5,400 bases of DNA from Bacteroidota bacterium. Lineage in GTDB: Bacteria; Bacteroidota; Ignavibacteria; Ignavibacteriales; Melioribacteraceae. The notes under the pieces are model-generated. The model did not search any database, had not been told where the DNA came from, and was given only the letters and a program-made list of their open reading frames with translations. The stretch covers positions 1-5,400 of the forward strand of contig JAEXOD010000086.1 in NCBI GenBank assembly GCA_023447335.1, written 5' to 3'. Positions 1 to 5,400 of this stretch are shown piece by piece; position 1 is the first letter of the stretch; each line of letters begins with the position of its first letter. A program made the position numbers and the translations under genes.

Positions 1-2568
1 ATAGATAACGATTTTGACGGATATACTGATGAAACACCCGATAATTCGTGCGGAAATTATTTAGACGGAAATTCAATATTCCAAGGAATAACTGATTTAA
101 CACAGTACACAGCAGTTTTCGGAGCTCCTAAAGCAAGATGGAGTGGTGATGAAGACGGGGATTGGAATATAGATAGAGATGATTTAGGTATTGACGGTAT
201 CGGTCCTGATTCACCAAACTATCCGGGTGCAGATTATGGTGAAGGAGACGGTAAACCTTCACAAGGTTGGTATGATGATGCAGATAAGAACGGAAAATAT
301 GATGCCGGTGAACCGATTAGTAATGATCGTATTATCGGATATAAATGGGCAGGTAGCGAACCTAACTTTGGTTTAAGAGATATTAGTGAATCAGATCAAA
401 TAGGTTTAACTAGTTTTAATGCTGCTCAATACTCAGGTACCTCTAACGTACCGAAACAAGATGAATTGATGTGGGAATGGTTATCATCGGTTGGTGTTGA
501 TACTGCCGGTCAAAACTTGTTATTACAAGCAGGTGACAATATTTTTAACTTTGGAACCGGTCCGTTAAGTTTATCACAAGGTGAAACACAAAGATTTTCG
601 ATGTGTATTTTATTTGGAAATGATTTACAAGATTTAATTTTAAACTCATCAACTTCTACAAAAATATTGGAAGCTGATTATCGTTTTGCTCAACCTCCTA
701 TTAAACCGATTGTTACTGCTGTTCCGGGAGACGGAAAAGTTCGCTTATATTGGGATACAAGAGCAGAAGGTTCAATTGATCCTTTGACAGGATTGAAAGA
801 CTTTTTAGGTTATAAAGTATATAGAAGCAGAGATTATACTTTTAGTGATATTTATACAATAACTGATGCACGCGGTAACCCTACTTTGGCTCCTGCTTAT
901 ACAAATCAAAATACCGGTGAAATGGCTCAATGGCATATAAATATTGATCCGGCAGTTTATGTAAACGGTTTTCATCCTGTAGAATTATCAGGGATAGGCG
1001 TTAAATATTATGTCGGTGATCCCGCAGATAATTCGGGTTTGAGACATGAATTCGTAGATAGTTCGGTAGTTAATGGTGTTACTTATTATTATGCTGTTGT
1101 TGCTTACGATAACGGTTCTATTGATCCGGGTAATGAATTGCCACCGACAGAAAACAAAGCGATAATTAGAAAAGATGCTATAACCGGTGAACTTAAATAT
1201 GATGTTAATACTGTTGTTGCTACTCCGGGTCCATTAGCAAACGGTATGATTGATGCCGATGCCGGTGTTGGCGGAAATCCTAATCCTGCACAAGGCGTTG
1301 TTTCAACCGGAAAAGTATTTGTAAAAGTTTTGAATAATTTTGAAGTAGTTGATAATAAAATGTATTCTATTGATTTCTCTACTCCAACCGAATATAGTAT
1401 AACAGATTCTACCGGAGTTGAATTATCATTTACCGCAAATGATACAGTTTATGTTGGTCTTGGTAAGACAAATATTAAACCGGAAAGTATTGTAGTAAAA
1501 GATGCAGGCGGAAATGTTGTTGATCCTTCAAAATATTTTGTAAATACAGTTGCAGGAAGAATTAAAGGGGCATCTGCAAATTCTTTACCAGCAGGTCAAA
1601 AATATTTAATATATTTTAGACACCAACCGGTTTACAAATCAACATTAGTAAATTATGAAGATAGCAATCCTTCTTTTGACGGTATGAGACTATTTGTTCA
1701 AACTAATGTTTTAGATCTTAATTATACAGGTTCTAACTTTAGTTCAACTACAAATACAAATTTAGTTGATTCATTGTTATATAATGCAACAGGAAATTAT
1801 CCGGGTAACCCAAAAGTACAATATCGTGCCGATTGGGAAGTACGCTGGAACAATCTTGATACTTTAACCGGTGCTATTTGGCAGAATATCGGTGATACCG
1901 TAAAATCTGCAGCAAATAAAGATATTAAATGTCCGTTTACAATATATACAATAACCGGAACAGGTTATAAAAAAGCTAATTATATTATTAACGAAAGTAT
2001 TGATGCAACAAAAAACAACGGTCAATGGGATTGGGGCGAAGGAATTATTCTACGTCCGCAACCTGAAGATATACCTTCAAATAAACCGAGTACGGTTTCT
2101 TATTTCTTAACATTTAAGTTGCCTAAAAATGAAACACCAAAATTACCTAAACAAGGTGACATATATACGGTAAAAACGACAAAACCGTTTTTAACCGGTG
2201 ATAAATATACATTTACAACAAAGAGCGCTAAATTCGATCAGCAAAAATCAAATCCTGATTTAAGTAAAATTTACTGTGTGCCAAATCCTTATGTTGCATA
2301 CAGTTTGTTTGAAGAACCGGGAAGAACATCAGATAAACGTGGTGAAAGAGCTGTTCAATTTAGAAATTTACCGAATAAATGTACAATTAGAATTTATACT
2401 ATTGCAGGTGACTTAGTTAAATCAATTGAAAAAGATGATATGACAAGTATTGCAACATGGGATTTATTATCATCTGAAGGACAAAAAATAGCCTATGGTG
2501 TTTATGTATATCATGTTGATGCTCCCGGAATAGGTGAACATATCGGTAGATTAGCTGTAATTAAATAA
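1..2568 (+). CDS. Large secreted fibronectin-III-like protein with T9SS-type C-terminal sorting domain (5' partial)
   Basis: The frame is open from base 1 to the TAA at 2566-2568, giving 855 visible codons; the true start and signal peptide lie upstream. Numbering visible codons, residues 1-105 are rich in Asp, Gly and Asn and hold three EF-hand-like loops (2-13, 50-61, 93-104). Residues about 146-225 contain a conserved-looking segment (FGTGPLSLSQGE, then FGNDLQDL) that I recall from large Ignavibacteria surface proteins. Residues about 232-390 resemble an interrupted fibronectin-III domain (GYKVYRSRDY, then YYYAVVAYDNG). Residues about 390-755 are beta-rich and otherwise unrecognised. The C-terminus (757-855) has the marks of a T9SS/FlgD-Ig-like sorting domain: PNPYV at 761, IRIYTIAGDLVKSI at 796, AYGVYVYHV at 831, and a final GRLAVIK. 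Inference: it is exported and anchored or released at the cell surface; the function of the mature part is unknown. The PorV/PorQ-like gene follows closely and is probably in the same operon. Confidence 0.88.
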   Translation: MDNDFDGYTDETPDNSCGNYLDGNSIFQGITDLTQYTAVFGAPKARWSGDEDGDWNIDRDDLGIDGIGPDSPNYPGADYGEGDGKPSQGWYDDADKNGKYDAGEPISNDRIIGYKWAGSEPNFGLRDISESDQIGLTSFNAAQYSGTSNVPKQDELMWEWLSSVGVDTAGQNLLLQAGDNIFNFGTGPLSLSQGETQRFSMCILFGNDLQDLILNSSTSTKILEADYRFAQPPIKPIVTAVPGDGKVRLYWDTRAEGSIDPLTGLKDFLGYKVYRSRDYTFSDIYTITDARGNPTLAPAYTNQNTGEMAQWHINIDPAVYVNGFHPVELSGIGVKYYVGDPADNSGLRHEFVDSSVVNGVTYYYAVVAYDNGSIDPGNELPPTENKAIIRKDAITGELKYDVNTVVATPGPLANGMIDADAGVGGNPNPAQGVVSTGKVFVKVLNNFEVVDNKMYSIDFSTPTEYSITDSTGVELSFTANDTVYVGLGKTNIKPESIVVKDAGGNVVDPSKYFVNTVAGRIKGASANSLPAGQKYLIYFRHQPVYKSTLVNYEDSNPSFDGMRLFVQTNVLDLNYTGSNFSSTTNTNLVDSLLYNATGNYPGNPKVQYRADWEVRWNNLDTLTGAIWQNIGDTVKSAANKDIKCPFTIYTITGTGYKKANYIINESIDATKNNGQWDWGEGIILRPQPEDIPSNKPSTVSYFLTFKLPKNETPKLPKQGDIYTVKTTKPFLTGDKYTFTTKSAKFDQQKSNPDLSKIYCVPNPYVAYSLFEEPGRTSDKRGERAVQFRNLPNKCTIRIYTIAGDLVKSIEKDDMTSIATWDLLSSEGQKIAYGVYVYHVDAPGIGEHIGRLAVIK

Positions 2569-2593
2569 TCTGTTACGAGTAATGAAAAAAATC

Positions 2594-2597
2594 GGAG
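2594..2597 (+). promoter_or_regulatory. Ribosome binding site deciding the start of the PorV/PorQ-like gene
   Basis: GGAG lies 8 bases before the ATG at 2606. The in-frame ATG at 2582 has only a weak match before it (ACGAG). Placing the start at 2606 also gives a signal peptide with a short basic n-region, so this site argues for the downstream start. Confidence 0.6.
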
Positions 2598-2605
2598 AAA
2601 AATAT

Positions 2606-3640
2606 ATGTTAAAAAAGATTTTTAGTTTGCTCTTGTTGTTCACCTTTTGTTTGAGTCTTGAAGTTTTTGCTCAAAAGTTTGAAGGTACGACACAAGTAGG
2701 TACTACCAGCGGTCAGTTTTTGAAGCTGGGTGCCGGAGCCCGTTCCATAGGTATGGGCGGAGCATTTACCGGAATTGGGGAAGATATATACTCAGTATAT
2801 TATAATCCTGCCGGTGTTGCTTCTATGCATGGAAATGCAGAAGTTGCATTTAATCACGCAAATTGGTTTGCCGATATGAAATATGATTATGCAGTTGGCG
2901 CAATCAATTTACAAGAAATGGGTGTTTTATTTTTAACCGTAACTTCGTTTACAACACCCGAAGAAAAAGTTAGAACCGAACTTTACCCGGAAGGGGACGG
3001 TCGTTATTGGGATGCTAGCTCATTTTCTATCGGACTTGGATATAGCAGAATGTTAACAGATAGATTTTCTATCGGCGGACATTTCAAATATATCCGTGAG
3101 ACTATTTGGGATATGAGTGCTTCAGGATTTGCTGTTGATATCGGTACTTTATATAAAACCCCTTTCAATGGTTTAACAATAGGTGCTGCTATTACCAATT
3201 TTGGTAGTGACATGCAGTTAGACGGTCGTGATATTCAATTTAATACTGATCCTAACGATGATGATAATACAGGTCCTAACAATATACCCGCTGTTTATGA
3301 TATGGACTCATATCCGTTGCCTTTGACATTTAAATTAGGCTTGGCTATGGATGTAGTTAATACCAGATTCTTAAAAGCTATTGTTGCTGTTGATGCAGTT
3401 CATCCTAATGATAATAGTGAATACTTAAATACCGGTTTGGAATTTGCTTATGATCAAATGTTTTTTGTTCGCGTTGGTTATAAATCTTTATTTAAAGAAA
3501 ACAGTGAAGAAGGCTTAACCTACGGTGCAGGCTTACGTTATAGCATTTCCGATAGTTTTAAGATTACTATTAACTATGGTTATGCAGATTACGGAAGATT
3601 GGAAAACGTACAGTTTTTTGATTTAGGGTTATCATTCTAA
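2606..3640 (+). CDS. PorV/PorQ family outer-membrane beta-barrel protein
   Basis: The product has 344 residues from the ATG at 2606; an in-frame ATG at 2582 would add eight. Residues 1-22 form a signal peptide (MLKKIF, Leu/Phe-rich core, likely cut after VFA before Gln23). The mature start carries the family signature: GTTSGQFLKLGAGARSIGMG at 32-51, then GGAFTGIGED and YYNPAGVAS at 65-73. The rest alternates in a beta-barrel manner and ends in LGLSF, with a terminal Phe typical of outer-membrane barrels. A polar Asp/Asn-rich stretch (213-226) after DGRD (206-209) is probably a loop. In Bacteroidetes, PorV shuttles T9SS cargo from the translocon to the attachment complex and PorQ works with it; many paralogues in related phyla are uncharacterised. 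I cannot separate PorV, PorQ and other family members from sequence alone. The gene starts 37 bases after the cargo-like gene and is followed by terminators, so it probably ends that operon. Confidence 0.85.
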   Translation: MLKKIFSLLLLFTFCLSLEVFAQKFEGTTQVGTTSGQFLKLGAGARSIGMGGAFTGIGEDIYSVYYNPAGVASMHGNAEVAFNHANWFADMKYDYAVGAINLQEMGVLFLTVTSFTTPEEKVRTELYPEGDGRYWDASSFSIGLGYSRMLTDRFSIGGHFKYIRETIWDMSASGFAVDIGTLYKTPFNGLTIGAAITNFGSDMQLDGRDIQFNTDPNDDDNTGPNNIPAVYDMDSYPLPLTFKLGLAMDVVNTRFLKAIVAVDAVHPNDNSEYLNTGLEFAYDQMFFVRVGYKSLFKENSEEGLTYGAGLRYSISDSFKITINYGYADYGRLENVQFFDLGLSF

Positions 3641-3656
3641 ATTAGATTATTTTATG

Positions 3657-3691
3657 GCAGCAAATTATTTAAAATGTTTTGCTGCATTTTT
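3657..3691 (+). terminator. Rho-independent terminator after the PorV/PorQ-like gene
   Basis: An 8-bp perfect stem (GCAGCAAA at 3657-3664 pairs with TTTGCTGC at 3678-3685) closes a 13-base AT-rich loop and is followed by ATTTTT. It starts 17 bases after the stop codon. The stem is moderately GC-rich and the T-run short, so this may be a leaky first stop. Confidence 0.65.
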
Positions 3692-3711
3692 AGTAGGGTT
3701 GTTGAAATTAT

Positions 3712-3750
3712 TCCCCCTCTCAGTTTTTTGAAGAGGGGGATTTTTATTTT
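3712..3750 (+). terminator. Strong rho-independent terminator, second of a tandem pair
   Basis: A 9-bp perfect stem (TCCCCCTCT at 3712-3720 pairs with AGAGGGGGA at 3732-3740) closes an 11-base loop containing six T. It is followed by TTTTTATTTT (3741-3750). The GC-rich stem stands out in this AT-rich window. The T-run is on the + strand, so it ends transcription coming from the PorV/PorQ-like gene. The reverse direction has no comparable T-run. Confidence 0.85.
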
Positions 3751-3762
3751 CTAGTAATCCTT

Positions 3763-3770
3763 TATTTTTG
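3763..3770 (+). promoter_or_regulatory. Possible Bacteroidetes-type -7 promoter element upstream of nth
   Basis: TATTTTTG fits the TAnnTTTG -7 consensus known for Bacteroidetes housekeeping promoters. It lies just after the strong terminator and 22 bases before the nth start, where a promoter is needed. No clear TTTG -33 box is seen about 20 bases upstream, where the sequence is only T-rich. An 8-base AT-rich match arises easily by chance. Confidence 0.3.
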
Positions 3771-3792
3771 ACTCTCAAAAAGGTATATTTAT

Positions 3793-4506
3793 ATGGATAA
3801 AAGTGATTTAATACTTGAAATTAACGAATTATTGATTCAAGAATACGGAATTCCTGAAAGGGCAGAAAAACCGCCTGATCCGCTTGATCTGCTAATTGCC
3901 ACTATTTTATCCCAAAATACAAACGACAATAACTCTTACAAAGCTTATGTTAATCTTAAAAGTAAAATAAATGATTATAGCGATATTATTGATATGAAAA
4001 TATCCGATCTTGAGGAATTAATAAGAACAGCCGGGTTAACAAAGCAAAAAGCAAGAGCTATTAGAAATTTTTTAATATCATTAAAAGAAAAATATAAACA
4101 ACAAAACTTGGAATTTATAAGGAAATACTCAGACGAAATAATTATTAATTTATTAACTGAAATTGAAGGCATAGGTGTAAAAACAGCATCATGCGTTTTA
4201 ATGTTTTCTTTACATAGAGATATATGTCCGGTTGATACACATGTACATCGTTTAGTTAACAGATTAAGCGTTGTTAATTCAAAAACAGCGGATAATAGTT
4301 TTTTCAAATTAAATGAAAACTTTCCAAAAAATATAGCACATTCATTTCATACTAATTTAATTAAACATGGTCGTAAAATATGTAGACCAAAAGAGCCATT
4401 TTGCGGAGATTGTGCATTATATCGAATTTGTACTTATAAAGAGAAATCTTCAAGAAAATTACAAATAATTACTGAAGAAAGATTACTATTATTAGATAAA
4501 ATATAG
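3793..4506 (+). CDS. nth: Endonuclease III family DNA glycosylase/AP lyase
   Basis: This 237-residue protein (E. coli Nth has 211) is a HhH-GPD enzyme of base excision repair: it removes oxidised pyrimidines and cleaves the strand at the abasic site. The helix-hairpin-helix is at 121-132 (LTEIEGIGVKTA), with the expected catalytic lysine K130, and the catalytic aspartate is D148 in PVDTHVHR. The C-terminal 4Fe-4S motif is intact: C197, C204, C207 and C213 in C-x6-C-x2-C-x5-C spacing. The segment LLIATILSQNTND (33-45) replaces the E. coli-type LLSAQATD. A basic tail of about 24 residues follows the cluster. The start at 3793 is supported by AAAAAGG (3777-3783), 9 bases upstream. Strong terminators precede the gene, so it is probably transcribed on its own, with no functional link to the surface proteins. 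A related subfamily with somewhat different substrate preference is possible. Confidence 0.93.
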   Translation: MDKSDLILEINELLIQEYGIPERAEKPPDPLDLLIATILSQNTNDNNSYKAYVNLKSKINDYSDIIDMKISDLEELIRTAGLTKQKARAIRNFLISLKEKYKQQNLEFIRKYSDEIIINLLTEIEGIGVKTASCVLMFSLHRDICPVDTHVHRLVNRLSVVNSKTADNSFFKLNENFPKNIAHSFHTNLIKHGRKICRPKEPFCGDCALYRICTYKEKSSRKLQIITEERLLLLDKI

Positions 4507-4523
4507 GAATTATACAATTTTAT

Positions 4524-4552
4524 TTGACATTAATGCAATATTTATTTATTTT
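4524..4552 (+). promoter_or_regulatory. Predicted promoter of the choice-of-anchor-J gene
   Basis: TTGACA (4524-4529), a perfect sigma-70 -35 match, is followed after 17 bases by TATTTT (4547-4552), a 4-of-6 match to the -10 box. The same stretch nearly fits the Bacteroidetes layout: TTTG at 4523-4526 and TTATTTTG at 4546-4553, one base off TAnnTTTG, 19 bases later. Transcription would start near 4560 and give a leader of about 45 bases. No terminator hairpin is visible between nth and this site, so read-through from nth is also possible. Confidence 0.45.
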
Positions 4553-4593
4553 GAAATTACTTTTTATTTACTTACATACTTTATTAACATTAT

Positions 4594-4598
4594 AGGAG
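4594..4598 (+). promoter_or_regulatory. Strong Shine-Dalgarno site for the choice-of-anchor-J gene
   Basis: AGGAG is six bases before the ATG at 4605, the best ribosome binding site in the window. It fixes the start of a gene that has no stop codon within the window. Confidence 0.75.
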
Positions 4599-4604
4599 TG
4601 CTTT

Positions 4605-5400
4605 ATGAAAAAAGCGATTTACGTTGTTACCGTATTATTCTTAGTTGCATCATTTATGATTGCACAAGAAAAAAATGTTGATTTAAGACCTACCGGTGGA
4701 AATCCTAGTGTTGTTTTTGGTCCACAAACTGATGAAACTTTTATTGATATTGCTGAATCATTTGAAGGAACTTTCCCTCCTGCTGGTTGGGTAAAATATA
4801 ATCCTGACGGTGGACCTGGTTGGAATCAACAAACTGTTGGAACAACTCCAATCTCAGGTTGGCAAGGTGGTACGGTTACTCCGGTTCCTAACGGACAAGG
4901 CGGAAGCAAAATGGCTTTCAATACTTGGAACACTGGTGGCGCAACAAGTAACGATCAGTGGTTAGTTACTCCTCAAGTTACCAACTTAACTTCATCTGCT
5001 GTTCTAAAATTTTGGGTAAGAAAATACTCTGCTTATAACGACGTTCTTAAAGTTAAAATATCTACAACAAATAATCAAATGGCAAGTTTTACTGACTTAG
5101 AAACTTATACTTATGTTGGTGCAGCAGATACAGGTTGGGTTCAAAAGACTATTAGTTTATCTGCATATGCCGGTCAAAGTGTATATGTAGCTTTCCAAGA
5201 AGTTGTAGCTGATAACTATAATGACGGCGGAGCAATGTTCTTAGATTTAGTTGAATTAACTTCAGGAGTAGTTCCAGTAGAATTAACATCATTTGTAGCT
5301 AATGTAGTAGACGGCAGAGTAAATTTAGCATGGTCAACAGCAACCGAAACAAACAATAGTGGATTTGCAGTAGAAAGAAGTTCAAACGGTGTAGAATTTA
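4605..5400 (+). CDS. Secreted choice-of-anchor-J domain protein, 3' partial
   Basis: The frame is open from the ATG at 4605 to the window end: 265 complete codons, no stop. Residues 1-20 are a signal peptide (MKKAIYVV, hydrophobic core, likely cut after MIA before Gln21). Residues about 48-219 look like a choice-of-anchor J (cleaved-adhesin/MAM-like) jelly-roll domain: ESFEGTFPPAGW at 51-62, GWNQ at 72-75, QWLVTPQV at 118-125, LKFWVRKY at 134-141, VYVAFQEV at 193-200, and MFLDLVEL at 211-218. From about 225 comes PVELTSFVANVVDGRVNLAW, then STATETNNSGFAVERSS, the opening of a fibronectin-like module that often precedes a T9SS sorting domain in Bacteroidetes and Ignavibacteria. The likely role is surface adhesion or glycan/protein binding; no catalytic domain is visible. 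Export by T9SS is an inference, since the C-terminus is missing. Valine codons change from mostly GTT to mostly GTA after residue 190. Confidence 0.87.
   Translation, partial: MKKAIYVVTVLFLVASFMIAQEKNVDLRPTGGNPSVVFGPQTDETFIDIAESFEGTFPPAGWVKYNPDGGPGWNQQTVGTTPISGWQGGTVTPVPNGQGGSKMAFNTWNTGGATSNDQWLVTPQVTNLTSSAVLKFWVRKYSAYNDVLKVKISTTNNQMASFTDLETYTYVGAADTGWVQKTISLSAYAGQSVYVAFQEVVADNYNDGGAMFLDLVELTSGVVPVELTSFVANVVDGRVNLAWSTATETNNSGFAVERSSNGVEF

Noticed and set aside
191..376. 61-codon + strand frame.
   Set aside because: It overlaps the first gene in another frame and has a low-complexity product with no recognisable domain; it is a shadow.
466..2568. Start of the first gene at the TTG codon at 466.
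   Set aside because: The same frame stays open back to base 1 with family-like protein sequence, so the gene begins upstream of the window and 466 is an internal leucine codon.
2606..2680. Lipoprotein reading of the PorV/PorQ-like N-terminus, because of a cysteine at residue 15.
   Set aside because: The cysteine is inside the hydrophobic core without a lipobox, and a normal signal-peptidase site (VFA before Gln23) follows.
3004..3213. 69-codon minus-strand frame.
   Set aside because: It is antisense to the PorV/PorQ-like gene, with no ribosome binding site or recognisable domain.
3975..4307. 110-codon minus-strand frame.
   Set aside because: It is antisense to nth, over the conserved catalytic region that explains the base pattern, and has no recognisable product.
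4509..4538. Minus-strand promoter-like pair (TATAAT with TTGCAT 18 bases upstream on that strand).
   Set aside because: It would point into nth antisense with no gene to serve, and such matches are expected by chance in AT-rich DNA.
1..5400. A new defence, mobile or CRISPR system.
   Set aside because: All four genes belong to recognisable surface/secretion or repair types. I see no direct-repeat array, transposase, integrase, tRNA or att-like repeats.

Overview
The window is AT-rich bacterial DNA with all four genes on the + strand. It reads as an envelope/secretion region of a member of the Fibrobacteres-Chlorobi-Bacteroidetes (FCB) superphylum. The best guess is an Ignavibacteria-like lineage. 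Three things support this: a very large secreted protein ending in a type IX secretion (T9SS)-like C-terminal domain, a PorV/PorQ-type outer-membrane protein, and a secreted choice-of-anchor-J protein leading into the 'VELTSF...WSTATETNN.GF.VERS' module common in that group. Shine-Dalgarno-like sites before three genes suit an Ignavibacteria-like organism better than classical Bacteroidetes, where such sites are usually scarce. This placement is from memory of families, not from a search.

Layout: (1) 1-2568, the 3' part of a large secreted protein whose start lies upstream of the window. It has acidic EF-hand-like loops, a conserved middle region, a fibronectin-III-like domain and the sorting domain. 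(2) 2606-3640, a PorV/PorQ family outer-membrane barrel, 37 bases downstream and probably co-transcribed. (3) 3641-3792, an intergenic region with two consecutive intrinsic terminators and then a possible promoter. (4) 3793-4506, an endonuclease III family DNA glycosylase/AP lyase with intact catalytic and iron-sulfur residues. (5) 4507-4604, an AT-rich gap with a plausible promoter and a strong ribosome binding site. (6) 4605-5400, the 5' part of a secreted choice-of-anchor-J protein that runs off the window end.

Genes 1 and 2 make sense as a pair: cargo carrying a T9SS-type signal next to an outer-membrane protein of the family that handles such cargo. Gene 4 is likely another export substrate, although its C-terminus is not visible. 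The DNA-repair gene between them appears to be a separate transcription unit.

I see no CRISPR array, RNA gene, insertion sequence or phage signature, and no evidence of an undescribed system. The points most worth checking are the cargo/PorV-like pairing, the EF-hand-like loops, a codon-usage break inside gene 4, and the variant DNA-intercalation loop of the endonuclease III.
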